Shown here in pieces: positions 46,845 to 57,385 of a stretch of DNA of 64,000 nt (within the stretch, counting starts at the first letter, position 1; each line of letters begins with the position of its first letter). The notes below the pieces were generated by a model, which was not told where the DNA came from, did no database searches, and was given only the letters and a program-made list of their open reading frames with translations. Source of the DNA: Elephas maximus indicus (lineage: Eukaryota > Chordata > Mammalia > Proboscidea > Elephantidae). The stretch spans positions 49,566,635-49,630,634 of the forward strand of contig NC_064827.1 of assembly GCF_024166365.1 (NCBI RefSeq). The letters are read 5' to 3'. Position numbers and translations under genes: made by a program.

Positions 46845-47085
46845 TTTTAGAGAGGAAGAAGACTCCAAGAAGGAGATGTAAGGATGGAAGCAGAAGTCAG
46901 GTGGTGTGGCCACTAGCCAAGGAATGCGGGCACCCTCTAGAAGCTGGAAAAGAAAGGAAATAGATTTTACCCTACAGCCTCCAGAAGGGACATAGCCCTG
47001 CTGACAACTTAGTTTTTGCCCATAACACCAACTTTGGGCTTCTGAACTGGAACCGTAAGACAATAAACTTGTATTATTTAAAAAA
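46845..47085 (+). mobile_element. MaLR-like LTR fragment
   Basis: 'aagaaggagatgtaaggatg', 'ccactagccaaggaatgcgg', 'cctctagaagctggaaaaga', 'gcctccagaagggacatagc', 'gtaagacaataaacttgtat' follow a common MaLR LTR, ending at its AATAAA (about 47062). It then runs into about 17 A, as if polyadenylated and retrotransposed rather than inserted as an LTR. Confidence 0.75.
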
Positions 47086-47121
47086 AAAAAAAAAAGTCTT
47101 TCTTGGACGATAATAAAAAAT

Positions 47122-47264
47122 ATAAAAAAACCAAACCCATTGCCATCGAGTGATTCTGACTCATAGTGGCCCTATAGGACAAAGTAGAACCGCCCCATAG
47201 AGTTTCCATGGAGCACCTGGTAGATTCACACTGCCGAGCTTTTGGTTAGCAGCTGTAGCACTTA
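47122..47264 (-). mobile_element. AfroSINE, short form, 5'-truncated
   Basis: Complement tail at left ('accaaacccattgccatcga'), short-form body, ending at 'gctaaccaaaagctcgg' reverse; the first part of the tRNA-like head is missing. ttcttgga flanks (47100-47107, 47265-47272). Confidence 0.9.
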
Positions 47265-47494
47265 TTCTTGGATAATAGCTCTGATTATTATGTGTGGTGG
47301 ATTTTTATGGGGATGGGAGGGAAAACAGTATAAGGATTTGGAGAAGTGATGGTACTATGGATGAAAGACCTGGCCTATATAAGCTTTGGTGAAATTTCTT
47401 TGAGCTAAATAGGCCTGAAATGTGAGTCACCTGCTCCAATAATACTAGAAAGCAACATGAAGTCAATCGTGTCCTGTGTTTTAGGGATCCTTTG

Positions 47495-47668
47495 GGGAAA
47501 CCCTGGTGGCATAGTGGTTAAGAGCTAGGGCTACTAACCAAAAGGTCAGCAGTTCGAATCCACCAGGTGCTCCCTGAAAACTCTATTGGGCGGTTCTACT
47601 CTGTCCTATAGGGTCATTATGAGTTGGAATCAACTTGATGGCAATGGTTTTGGTTTTGATTTGGTTTA
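47495..47668 (+). mobile_element. AfroSINE, short form
   Basis: Complete short copy: 'ggaaaccctggtggcatagt', 'tcagcagttcgaatccacca', 'gtcctatagggtcattatga', 'caacttgatggcaatggttt' with GGTTTT-type tail. Confidence 0.93.
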
Positions 47669-48154
47669 TGTAACTTCAATCTTCCATACATTACCCTGGA
47701 ATGCCAAAGGGCACAGCCACAAAGGGGGAGGATGTCTGGTGGTGATAATGTTGGTTTAGTATTATCAAAATCTTTTGTGCTGTTATGATTGCTTTAACTC
47801 TGGAATGCTTTTACTTCTATGTTCTGTATTGTTTGAATTTTTACAAGTATGGATTCATGAATTAATTGGGTAATATTTTTAAAATGTAAAGAAAGAGACT
47901 CATTTGTGTGACCTGTCAAATAAATGACCCCACCCACTAATAAATGTGGTCCAATCAGTGTCCTGGAACCTGACCAATCAGATCCCTAGTCCTTCCTCCT
48001 CAGGGGAGAGAAAGAAAGAGTGGGCAGGACAGAATCTTTTCCTCTTTCCCTATTCATCCCCCTCCGACAGGCATTCCAGGAAGAGATGACAACAAAAGCA
48101 AAGGAATGAAGATGCAGCATAGCCTGGTGAGGGCTGAGGGCTTCAAAAAGTCAC
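47669..48154. other. Unassigned sequence
   Basis: No gene or repeat recognised. Confidence 0.5.
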
Positions 48155-48365
48155 CCTTGAGGGGTTCTCAGCCGAGGGCGATATTGTCCCCTAAGAGTGT
48201 TTGTCAATGTCTAGAGACATTTTCCTTTGTTGTGACTGGGGGAAGGGGGCGCCACTGGTATCTAGAGTGATAGAAGCCAAAGAGCTGTCAATCTACAGTG
48301 CACAGGACAGCCCCCTATGACAAAAATTATCTGGCCCAGAATATCAGTAGCGCAGAAGTAGAGAA
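48155..48365. mobile_element. hAT-type fossil (Charlie class)
   Basis: 'aggggttctcagccgagggc', 'tgtctagagacattttcctt', 'ggtatctagagtgatagaag', 'gtgcacaggacagcccccta' match a common mammalian Charlie-type non-autonomous element. Confidence 0.75.
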
Positions 48366-48399
48366 AGCCAGCAGCAGTGTGAAGTGTGAGGAGGTGAGC

Positions 48400-48805
48400 A
48401 GCAGGCAGGTGATAAACCTAAGAGGCTGTAAAATGCAGATCAGGGGAGTCCTTGGATTCCATGCCAAGGAGCCTGGACTCTTTACTGAGGATTATGGAGA
48501 GCCACTGGAAAAAAATTACATGATCAAATTTGGACTTTAAATATATCACTGTGAAGATTCTCTGAAGGGTAAAGTGAAGGATGCCATGACCGAAGCAGAG
48601 AAAGCCCTTAAGATGCTAGTAGAAAGCCCCAGAGAGAAATGTGAGGGCCTGGACTAGAGTAGGGCCAAAAGGCAGGGAGGGAAGAGAATAGAGTCAACAC
48701 ACATTTAGGATGTAGAAGTCAGCAGGCCTTGGGAATTGATTAGATATGGGGAAGGCAGGGAGAATTCCAAGACAATGCCCATATTGCTCTCTCAGATTAT
48801 GGGAT
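48400..48805 (-). mobile_element. L2 LINE fossil (reverse)
   Basis: 'ggagagccactggaaaaaaa', 'atgatcaaatttggac', 'gcctggactagagtaggg', 'gaattgattagatatgggga' follow reverse L2 order. Probably continues after the RTE derivative at 48817-49203. Confidence 0.65.
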
Positions 48806-48816
48806 AGATGATGGTT

Positions 48817-49203
48817 GTTGTTGTTGTTAGTTGCCTTCAAATTAGCTCCAACTCATGGAGACCCCATGTACAACAAAACGAAACATTGCCAGGTCCTGCA
48901 CCATCTTCACCTGAGTCCATTATTGCAGCCAGTGTGTATTTTGAGTGCCTTCCAATTTAGGGGGCTCACCTTCACGCACTATATCAGACAATATTATGTT
49001 ATGATCCATAGGGTTTTCACTGACTAATTCTCAGAAGTGAATCACCAGGCCTTTCTTCATAGCCTGTCTGAGTCTGGAAAATCCATTAAAGCCTGTCCAC
49101 TTTAGGTGGCCCTGCTGGTGTTTGAAATATTGGTGGCATACCTTCCAGCATCACAGCAACATGCATGCCACCCCAGTACATCCAGCTAACAGATGGGTAA
49201 TGG
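48817..49203 (-). mobile_element. Internally deleted RTE derivative (non-autonomous)
   Basis: A 387-bp element with a perfect 11-bp duplication agatgatggtt (48806-48816, 49204-49214). The left ~125 bp equals the RTE 3' end up to 'gcagccagtgtgt'; the rest equals the RTE 5' region ('attttgagtgccttccaa', 'ctatatcagacaatatta', 'gtctggaaaatccatt'). The ~2.8 kb between, holding the whole ORF, is absent. The same junction occurs in the copy at 62761-63200, pointing to a multiplied family rather than a private deletion. Confidence 0.88.
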
Positions 49204-49340
49204 AGATGATGGTTAGAAATGCTGGCTAGAGGTACTGAATACAGGGAAAGGAGAATTATGGGAAAAAATAATTAATTCAGATAAAAAAAAAAAATCTCAC
49301 AAAGGTCTCAGCTATTCTCTAGAGGAAATAAAATAGACAA

Positions 49341-50649
49341 CTGTTGTCGTTGTTAGGTGCCATCGAGTCGGTTCTGACTCAGAGACCCTATGTACAACAG
49401 AACAAAACACTGCCCAGTCCTCTGCCCTTCTCACAATCGTTGTTATGTTTAAGTCCATTGTTGCAGTCACTGTGTCAATCCATCTCTTTAAAGGTCTTCC
49501 TCTTTTTCACTGACCCTCTACCAAGCATGATACCCTTCTCCAGGGACTGATCCCTCCTGAAAACATGTCCAAAGTATGTGAGATGAAGTCTCGCCATCCT
49601 CACTTCTAAGGAGCACTCTGGTTGTACTTCTTCCAAAACAGATTTGTTCGTTCTTTTCGCAGTCCGTGGCATATTCAATATTCTTCGCCAACACCACAAT
49701 TTAAAGGTGTCAATTCTTCTTCAGTCTTCCTTATTTATCATCTAGCTTTCACATGCATAGGAGGCAATTGAAAACACCTTGGCTTGGATCAGGTGCACCT
49801 TAGTCTTCAAGGTGACATCTTTGCTTTTCAACACTTTAAAGAGGTCTTTTGCAGCAGATTTGCCCAACGCAATGAGTCTTATGATTTCTTGACTGCTGCT
49901 TCCATGGGTGTTGATCATGGATCCAGGTAAAATGTAATCCTGAACAACTTCAATCTTTTCCCCATTTATCATGATGTTGCTTATTGGTCCAGATGTGAGG
50001 GTTTTTGTTTTCTTTATGTTGAGGTGCAATCCACACTGAAGGCTGTAGTCTTTGATCTTCATTAGTAAGTGCTTCAAGTCCTCTTCACTTTCATAAAGCA
50101 GGTTGTTAATGAGTCTTCCTCCAATCCTGATGCCCCATTCTTCTTCATATAGTTTGGATTATTTTCTCAGCATACAGATTGAATAGGTGTGGTGAAAGGA
50201 TACAATCCTGACTCACACCTTTCCTGACTTTAAACCACACAGTATTCCCTTGTTCTGTTGGAACGACTGCTTCTTGATCTATGATCTGGTTCCTCATGAG
50301 CACAATTAAGTGTTCTGGAATTTCCATTCTTTTGCAACGTTATCCATAATTTGTTATGATCCACACAGTTGAATGCTTTAACATAGTTAATAAAACACAG
50401 GTAAACATCTTTCTGGTATTCTCTGCTTTCATCCAGGATCCATGCGATATCAGCAATGGTATCCCTGGTTCTGTGTCCTCTTCTGAACCTGACTTGAATT
50501 TCTGGCAGTTCCCTGTCAATATACCGCTGCGGCCACTTTTGAATGACCTTCAGCAAAATTTTTACTTGTGTGTGATGTTAATGAAATTGTTTGATAACTT
50601 CCACATTCAGTGGGATTACCTTCACTGGGAGCAGGTGTAAATGTAGATC
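49341..50649 (-). mobile_element. RTE-type LINE, 5'-truncated
   Basis: Minus-strand RTE from 3' end at left ('ttgttaggtgccatcgagtc') to mid-RT at right. Frames at 50230-50556 (ESREYQKDVYLCFINYVKAF, catalytic Asp region changed to INYVKAF), 50145-50327 and 49742-50077 (LNIKKTKTLT, GSMINTHGSSSQEI). The YADD region is lost in a short deletion near 50090. Broken by frameshifts. Confidence 0.92.
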
Positions 50650-52110
50650 TATATAGGCAATAGAATCCACTCATTCAACAAATATTTTTATAGCCTAAAT
50701 CTGGTTTGTCCCTTATGCAAACTATTAGATTGGGACTTAGCCTTTCAATGTAAGAAGAAATTTGGTGTTATTTTGAGGTTGTTTCTAAAAGCCTTAATGG
50801 TTCTGTGATTTCAGAAGATGGAGGGCTTCTCTTTTTGAACCTGGAGTCAACTACACTTAGTGTTCATCTTGAGGGATCCATACCTGTGGAGTTAATTAAG
50901 TAAAATAGAGTGGGAAGGACTTCGGCCAACTACTCAAGCAAGATCAAAATAATTCTGGCAGCAGAGATTTTCTTCTGGAGCTTTTTCAGCCTTGAAAGAT
51001 TGGATTTTTTTTTTTCTTAGAGTTGAGGAAAACAATGGATTCCAGCTATGGAGAGTACTGGAGACAACAAAATAGAGCATTAGAATAGAAACTGAGATGA
51101 TTTATTTAGGAATCAGTTCTTACACATGATTCTAAATGATTCAAAGTCCCTAGGTCTGCACTGCTAGTGTCCCTGCAGTCCAGCCCAAAGTATTCCAAGT
51201 TTTTTTTTATGTATATAATTTAATTTTTGGAAAGAATAAGTTGTTTTTAAAAGAATTGTAACTTAGTGGGTCTTTGGATGACTGGATCTCAGTCATATTT
51301 AAGATACAATCTTGATAATTTAGCCTGGAATTTGTTTTTATTTTATGTATTTATTTTGCTCTCTACTCTCTTTTATGACACAAGAAATAAAAGAGGTTGT
51401 TCTTACATTGCCCAACAATGTGGTAGTATAACAACAATTAGTTAACATTATAAACAGTTATTAATGAAGCCTTCAGGATAAAATATATGCCATAAATTCT
51501 TTTCATATCATAAATTTATACCTTCACTTCAGTTTAACCTTATCCCTAAACTCTCATTTATTGAGTTCTGTGTAGGGACCGATGCAAGGACTATTTTGAA
51601 AGTTCAAATTAAGTTTAAGGGGAAAATATTTTCTTTCAACAGTCTAAAATATCCAACTCAAGAACATAGATAAGCTCTGAAGAGCTAATTCTTCAATCAT
51701 CAATAATGCTGTCTCTGGTTGGAAACATACATGAAAAATCCACAGATTTCTCCCACAGCCTGCCATTTACCATTATTGGACTATGATTATAAATGAGTTT
51801 GACCAGATATTTTCCTCTTTGATTCAGACTGTTATTCCTGGGGAAGTGCCTTAAAAGGAAGAATCTGACAATTGCAGGTTTCTGATGGATGTAGCTCTGG
51901 TGGAACCGCTGCCAATCCTGGCATTCAAGTCCCCTGAAATTATGTCAGCTAATGAATGCTTAGAAAACATAAAGTTCAGAAGGCTGTCAAATTACCGTTC
52001 AATTTGAAGTATCTACCAGTATACACACTGTAGGAAAAAAATGTATATGATAAAGCCCAGCCCAGCCTTGCCAGGAGTCACATTAGGCAATCACATTCTA
52101 TATGTGCAAT
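50650..52110. other. Unassigned sequence
   Basis: The start (50665-50780) hints at a reverse L2 tail ('tcattcaacaaatattttta'). The rest is unrecognised and AT-rich. Confidence 0.5.
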
Positions 52111-52315
52111 TTTTATTCATTAAGTTCTGCCTATGTGCTGGCCACCATGTCAGAAGTTTTCAAAACAATGTATCTCAAATAATCTATACAACATTCCTTT
52201 GAAGTAGTTATTATGGTCTCCAGTTTCGAGATGAAGAACAGCTAAGGTCCCTAATAATCTTTCTAATAATTGTTGGATCCAGAATCTAATCCAGGTCTTT
52301 TAATAATAAATCTCC
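52111..52315 (-). mobile_element. MIR fossil (reverse)
   Basis: 'taagttctgcctatgtgctg', 'caaataatctatacaacatt', 'gtctccagtttcgagatgaa' follow reverse MIR order. Confidence 0.65.
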
Positions 52316-52454
52316 TCTTTTGTAATTACATTGTTCTACCTCCTGCAACCCTAATTGGAGGAAATCAAGTTTAGCATATCAGTCTGACCCCATCCCTCTG
52401 CCTCCTCTCCCCACAACCAATCAATTGTCAAACCTTATTAATCTTAGCCTCAAA

Positions 52455-52615
52455 AACCTTGCAACTCAAACTGGGGCTCATGGGCCAGCAATATGGATAT
52501 CTCCTGGGATCTTGTTTTCAGTATCTCAAGCCCACCCAGATCTATTGATCAGAATCTGCATTTTGCAAGACCACCAGATAATTTGTGTGCACACTGATGT
52601 TTGAGAAAGACTAGT
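52455..52615. mobile_element. MER5-like hAT fossil
   Basis: 'gcaactcaaactggggctca', 'ctcctgggatcttgttttca', 'gatcagaatctgcattttgc', 'tttgagaaagac' follow MER5-type order, diverged. Confidence 0.55.
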
Positions 52616-52649
52616 GACTGTTCCCTCTTAATGTCTACTACTACCATTC

Positions 52650-52850
52650 TTCTTCAGGCTGTCATTGCCTTTCACCTGGAGTATTTACTAACTCCCTAAA
52701 GTAGTCTTCCCCATTTCTGATCTTGCCCCAACCTTTCCCCACCCAACTCCTATTTATAAACCACTAACAGATTGAATTTTCTAAAGCAGAGATTGAGTCA
52801 CTCTTCCCACTCAAAACTTCCATTGGCTCCTCAGTTCCTATTAAAATAAT
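52650..52850 (+). mobile_element. L2 LINE fragment
   Basis: 'attgaattttctaaagcaga', 'tgagtcactcttcccactca', 'cttccattggctcctcagtt' are in L2 order. Confidence 0.7.
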
Positions 52851-52887
52851 AACAATTAACACATATTGTATACAAGCTTTGTGCCAC

Positions 52888-53000
52888 TTTGTGTGTGTGT
52901 GTGTGCTTTAGGTGAACGTTTACAGCTTAAGTTAGTTTCTCATGCAAAAATTTATACACACATTGTTATGCGACCCTAGTTGCTCTCCGTATAATGTGTG
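52888..53000 (-). mobile_element. L1 3' terminus (reverse), tiny
   Basis: Complement equals the last ~100 bp of the L1 3' UTR at 59840-59930 ('gctttaggtgaacgtttaca', 'aaaaatttatacacacattg'). A (TG)n run precedes it. Confidence 0.75.
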
Positions 53001-53031
53001 CTACATATTTTATAAGCTCTTTACATTAACT

Positions 53032-53236
53032 CGGGAACCCTATGGGCACAATGGTAAGTAATCGACTGCTAACCAAAAGGTTGCTGGTTCTGACTCATGG
53101 CAACCCTATGTGTTACAGAATAAAACTACTCCATAGTGTTTTCTTGGCTGTAATCTTAACAGAAGCAGATCTCAGGCATTTTTCTTCTGTGGTACCAGTG
53201 GGTGGGTTTGCAGTCGAGTACAAACAGTTTGCACAA
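53032..53236. mobile_element. Two AfroSINE pieces in opposite orientation
   Basis: 53032-53085 is a plus-strand SINE head ('actgctaaccaaaaggttg'). At once 53086-53236 reads as a minus-strand long-form SINE ('ctgactcatggcaaccctat', 'aacagaagcagatctcaggc', 'gggtgggtttgcagtcgagt'). Either one SINE inserted into another or an inversion. Confidence 0.75.
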
Positions 53237-53299
53237 GCTAGGGATATATGTGTGCATGTGTGTGTGTGTGTAACTCAAAATGTGTGTGTGTGTATTATT

Positions 53300-53455
53300 G
53301 GAGCCCTGGTGGTGCAGTGGTTAAGAGCTCAGCTGCTAACACAAAGGTAGGCAGTTCACATCCACCAGCGGCTCCTTGGAAACCCTATGGGGCAGTTCTA
53401 CTCTGTCCTATAGGGTCACTATGAGTCAGAATCAACTCGACAGCAACGGGTTGAT
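53300..53455 (+). mobile_element. AfroSINE, short form
   Basis: Complete head 'ggagccctggtggtgcagtg' and short body, tail 'caactcgacagcaacgggtt', running into the (TA)n tract. Confidence 0.93.
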
Positions 53456-53458
53456 TGA

Positions 53459-53486
53459 GATATATATATATATGTATACGAGTGTG

Positions 53487-53537
<51 letters not shown>
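53459..53537. repeat. (TA)n microsatellite
   Basis: About 79 bp of TA with short GTA/GAG interruptions, between two direct AfroSINEs. It may have grown at the SINE tail or target site. Confidence 0.95.
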
Positions 53538-53539
<2 letters not shown>

Positions 53540-53545
53540 AACTGA

Positions 53546-53703
53546 GGAAACCCTGGTGGCGTGTGGTTAAGAGCTACAGCTGCTAACCAAAAGGTCAAAT
53601 CCACCAGCTGCTCCTTGGAAACCCTATGGGGCAGTTCTATTCTGTCCTATAGGATCACTGTAAGCCAGAATCGACTTGATGGCAGTGGGTTTGGTTTGGT
53701 TTT
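53546..53703 (+). mobile_element. AfroSINE, short form
   Basis: Head 'ggaaaccctggtggcgtgtg', a 10-bp loss in the box-B region ('aaaaggtcaaatccacca'), tail 'cgacttgatggcagtgggtt' then GGTTT repeats. Confidence 0.93.
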
Positions 53704-53859
53704 TTATCTCAAATTGAACATATATATATCTCAAATCGGTCAGACATTGGTGGCTGCACATTTGTACACTGCAGGGGAGACATTTCACAGGAGGGTTACA
53801 AAACAAATAAACACACACATGCACACACAAACACAAAAGCCAGCAGTAAATAACAACCT

Positions 53860-54850
53860 TCAGGGGAAATATATTAGAATCCATTGTAAATAATACATTA
53901 TCTAAAATATCCAGTTCTCAACAACAATGACAAAAAAAAAAAAACAAAAAGCTATGAGACATACAAAGATGCAGAACATTGTGACATATACTAGTCACAA
54001 TGTTCTGCATCTTTGCAGAAGGAAAAAAATAGTCTTCAAGGCAACATGTTTTCTGCTATATAGGACTACTGTTCCTTCCTAGTGGTTGCCCTAGAGGTGT
54101 ATAACTTAGTGGTCAGTCATTTGTGGGACAAAGGTTGTCTCACACACTCTGAGCGGAAGACTCTGTCTCCTGCCTGTGGGTCTGTGTGTGGGTAGAGGAG
54201 TGCATTCAAAGTTCAGGTGATTTTCATATCTGTCTCAGGCTTTACCTTCCTCAGAGCCCTTCTAGTTTCCTATGCACATTCAAGCAGCCTCAGGGTCAGC
54301 CAGGAATGCTGTGATGTTGGATTTAGCAAATAAAGACTTCAAAGTAGTTATTATATCAATATGTTCAAAGAGCTAAAGGAAATCACATTTAAAGAGTTAA
54401 AGGAAATTATGACAACAATGAATCAAGAAATGGAGATTCTCCAAAAAGATACAGAAATTTTAAAAAAAGAATCAAATTGAAATTCTAGAGTTGAAAGGTA
54501 CGATTACGGAAATGAGAAAAAAATCACTAGAGGAGCTCAACAGTAGGTTCTAGATGGCAGCAGTATGCATGAATTTGAAGACAAATCATCAGAAACCACA
54601 TCAGAAAATATCCAATGTGAAAAAATACGAACAGAGCCTTAGAAACATATGAGACAACATCAAGCATACCAACACATAAGGTAATGGAAATCCAGAAGTA
54701 GGTGAAAGAGAAAAGGGGGTAGAAAAATATTTGCAGAAGTTATGGCTGAAAACTTCCCAAATTTAACATATACAGATAATAAATGGCAAACTTGGGAACA
54801 GTCAGAGTTACAAAGCATAGTACCCATACTCCTAGTCACCAGAGAGGATA
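53860..54850 (+). mobile_element. Old L1, 5' part (ORF1 region), degraded
   Basis: 'ccagttctcaacaacaatga', 'gacttcaaagtagttattat', 'ttcaaagagctaaaggaaat', 'gaaattctagagttgaaagg', 'ttatggctgaaaacttccca' follow the ORF1-side region of old L1s. About 54040-54310 does not fit and may be an unrecognised insertion. A perfect hairpin lies at 53964-54015. Confidence 0.7.
53964..54015. repeat. Perfect 22-bp hairpin
   Basis: Arms 53964-53985 and 53994-54015 are exact complements with an 8-nt loop atatacta. It stands out in an otherwise decayed repeat, so it is probably younger than its host. Confidence 0.95.
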
Positions 54851-55219
54851 CATGACTTTAGCCAGGCAAATTAAAGTCCTTCCCTAGGAGTTCTGAGTCA
54901 GAACTAAGGAAGAGGAACATCTCTGATGATAAAGGCCAAGAGTTACATGTGGCTGTGTGAAGAAAACTGGTCTGAGAGAATGAATCTGACATGCAGAAAA
55001 GAAGTAGGATGGGAAAGAGTCTTGGTTGCATTCTATTCCCTGGTTCTGGTTGTTCCAGAAACATGCTGCATTCCTACTTTTTTGCATATCAGTGACATAG
55101 ACCAACACATTCCTATTTTTGTCTAAGATTTTGAATTAATTTATGTTACTAGTAACCAAGAGTTTGAATTAATTAAACTATAATTTTTTAAAATATAATA
55201 AGAAGCATAATTTTATTTA
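54851..55219. other. Unassigned sequence, LTR-like in part
   Basis: 'gttgcattctattccctggt' and its surroundings resemble old ERVL-type LTR text, but I cannot define edges. Confidence 0.4.
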
Positions 55220-55830
55220 TTCCACAAATATTTTCTTGGTGCCTATGATGTGCATTGTATTAGGTTCAGGACCTTTTAAGTTAGCGGTAGAGAAAATTAT
55301 TCAAACAACATATGCAATACAGTGGGATAAGTCCTTTAATGAGCTAATATTGGGTGCCAAAAATTAAAATATATATATATATATTTTTTTTTTTTTTTAT
55401 GGAGACCCATAGTAGGGGCACCTATTCCAGTCAGGCAAGTAGGCTCAGGAATGGCTTCCTAAAAAAATTGATGTTGACACTGAGAACTGAAGGGCAAAGG
55501 AAGTTGGCTATATTTGGGGATGGGGTGGGGGTAATTCCATGCAGATAGAGTGTCATGTGCAAAGGCTCAGAGGCCAAAGAGCATGGCACCTACAAGAAAC
55601 AAAGAAGTTTGTAAAATCCAGAGCATGGGGTGTAAGGTGAGGGGTATTGACTCTGGATAGGTTTTCAGAGACCAGATCACAAAGGGACTTGACCTTTATC
55701 CTGAAAGCAATAGAAGTCCCAATGGATTTTAAGCAGAGAAAAGATATGATTCCTTTGGCAGCAGTGTATAGGATGGGATAGAAGGTGAGGCAAATACGAA
55801 AACCAGGTAAGAAGTTATTCCATAGTTAAA
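55220..55830 (-). mobile_element. L2 LINE fossil (reverse)
   Basis: 'ttccacaaatattttcttgg', 'gatgttgacactgagaactg', 'gtcatgtgcaaaggctcaga', 'gggacttgacctttatcctg', 'ggattttaagcagagaaaag' follow reverse L2 order. An AT run (about 55365-55400) interrupts. Confidence 0.75.
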
Positions 55831-55854
55831 AACTCAAATTATCCTAAAAGTTAA

Positions 55855-56520
55855 ATTATTGCACATCCATATAATGAAATACTATGCAGCTACTTAAAAA
55901 GTGGGGAAAATCTATGTGTGTTTATATATTAAAAACTAGAAAATGGAGGGTTATATTTACAAAGCAAGATACACAATAGGATGGATTGTGTCTGATCCTT
56001 TTAGTTAAATGTAGATGATTTATACATATATAGACAGATCTATGCAGGTAGTGACATGCTTACGATAGGCTACATATCAAACTGTTTGGAGTATTCTCCT
56101 TTGGATGGTAGAGTTGTAGTAAATAGTGAGAGGACCTTTTTACTTTAGGATTTTTACTTCACTAAGAAGTCCAGGTGATGCAGTGGTTAAAGCAATTGAC
56201 TGCTAACTGAAAGGCTGGCTGTTCCAAACCACCAGCGGCTCCTCAGGAGAAAGATGTGGCAGTCTGCTTCTGTAGAGATTTACAGCCTCAGAAACCCTAT
56301 GGGGTTGCCATGAGTCGAAATCAACTCTACGGCAGTGGTTTGAGTTTGTACTGCTATAGAATCATTTGCAAGCATTATTTTTTACAATAATAGGGGTTAT
56401 GTAAGTGATGGAATTATGACTATCTTTGTTTTCTTGTTTTCCTTATAACTTTTCTGCATTCATGCAAAGCTAATAATTTTCAACAGTAAAACACAATTAA
56501 TGTGATCTTTTCAAGAAATT
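55855..56520 (+). mobile_element. Old L1 3' end
   Basis: 'gaaatactatgcagctactt' (last ORF2 codons), then a 3' UTR-like end with 'ccttataacttttctgcatt'. An AfroSINE is nested at 56167-56347. Confidence 0.7.
56167..56347 (+). mobile_element. AfroSINE, long form
   Basis: 'aagtccaggtgatgcagtgg', long-form block 'ggagaaagatgtggcagtct', tail 'gagtcgaaatcaactctacg'. A small deletion removes the 'ggcagttctactctgtcct' body. Confidence 0.92.
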
Positions 56521-56673
56521 ATAAGGGTCGTAAGTTAGGGAGAAACAGTGACCACAGAAGGAAGGGGGCAGATTCCAGAAAAACCTGAAAGAATCAGCAG
56601 GGTTGGTGACTAAATGGATATAAAGAACTGAGAAAAAGGGAGGCCATACAAATGATAGAAATAATAGTCATAA

Positions 56674-56832
56674 CAAAAACGCACTGCTGTCGAGTCAATT
56701 CCAACTCATAACGGCCCTATAGGACAGAGTAGAACTGCCCCATAGAGTTTCCAAGGAGCGCCTGGTGGATTCAAACTGCTGACCTTTTGGTTACCAGCTG
56801 TAGCTCTTAACCACTATTCTGCCAGGATTTCC
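56674..56832 (-). mobile_element. AfroSINE, short form
   Basis: Perfect 11-bp duplication aatagtcataa (56663-56673, 56833-56843). Full short copy, head at right. Confidence 0.95.
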
Positions 56833-57008
56833 AATAGTCATAATAAAAAAAAAAAAAATTTTTTTTTTTTGTCATAATAGCAGGTACTAATTGTGGAGTT
56901 TCTGGTTTAGACACTGGAGTGAATAATAGTACCATCAAGATGGAAAACAAAGAGGATAACATCAGTAAAGCAGCAGGTTGGGTAATATCTTCCATTTTGG
57001 GGCAGGTT

Positions 57009-57049
57009 GAAAGTAAGGTATCTGTGAGACACCCAGATACCTTACTTTC
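57009..57049. repeat. Perfect 16-bp hairpin in L2
   Basis: Arms gaaagtaaggtatctg (57009-57024) and exact complement (57034-57049), loop tgagacacc. A further ggtt/aacc pairing lies outside a 2-nt bulge, making a stem of about 20 bp. Confidence 0.93.
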
Positions 57050-57385
57050 TGAACCAGTTGAAAACTCAGATATAGACCCAGAAATTAGGCTTGGAAAGGA
57101 GATATAGATGTGGGAATTATAAATTTATTGATTATAATTGAGATTATGAATGTGGATGACATCAGTCAAATATTGTAAATTAGAACAAGTTGAAGTAAAA
57201 TTTCAGTGATAACTAACATTCCTCATTCCTCGATGCAAAGAAGAAAAGGAAAAGGAAAAGCAAAAGAATCACATGAAAAAGACAGCTCTTTATAGAAGGT
57301 AGAATGGGAGGAAAAGCGAAGAAAGTTGGGATCAGGTAGGGGAAATGATTAAGACAGAGTGACATTTTAAAAAAAGATGGGAATG

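Larger units (their letters stand above)
56530..57125 (-). mobile_element. L2 LINE fossil (reverse), with insertions
   Basis: 'gttggtgactaaatggatat', 'gagtttctggtttagacact', 'caggttgaaagtaaggtatc', 'gtgagacacccagata', 'aggagatatagatgtgggaa' follow reverse L2 order. It contains an AfroSINE (56674-56832) and a local inverted repeat at 57009-57049. Confidence 0.7.
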
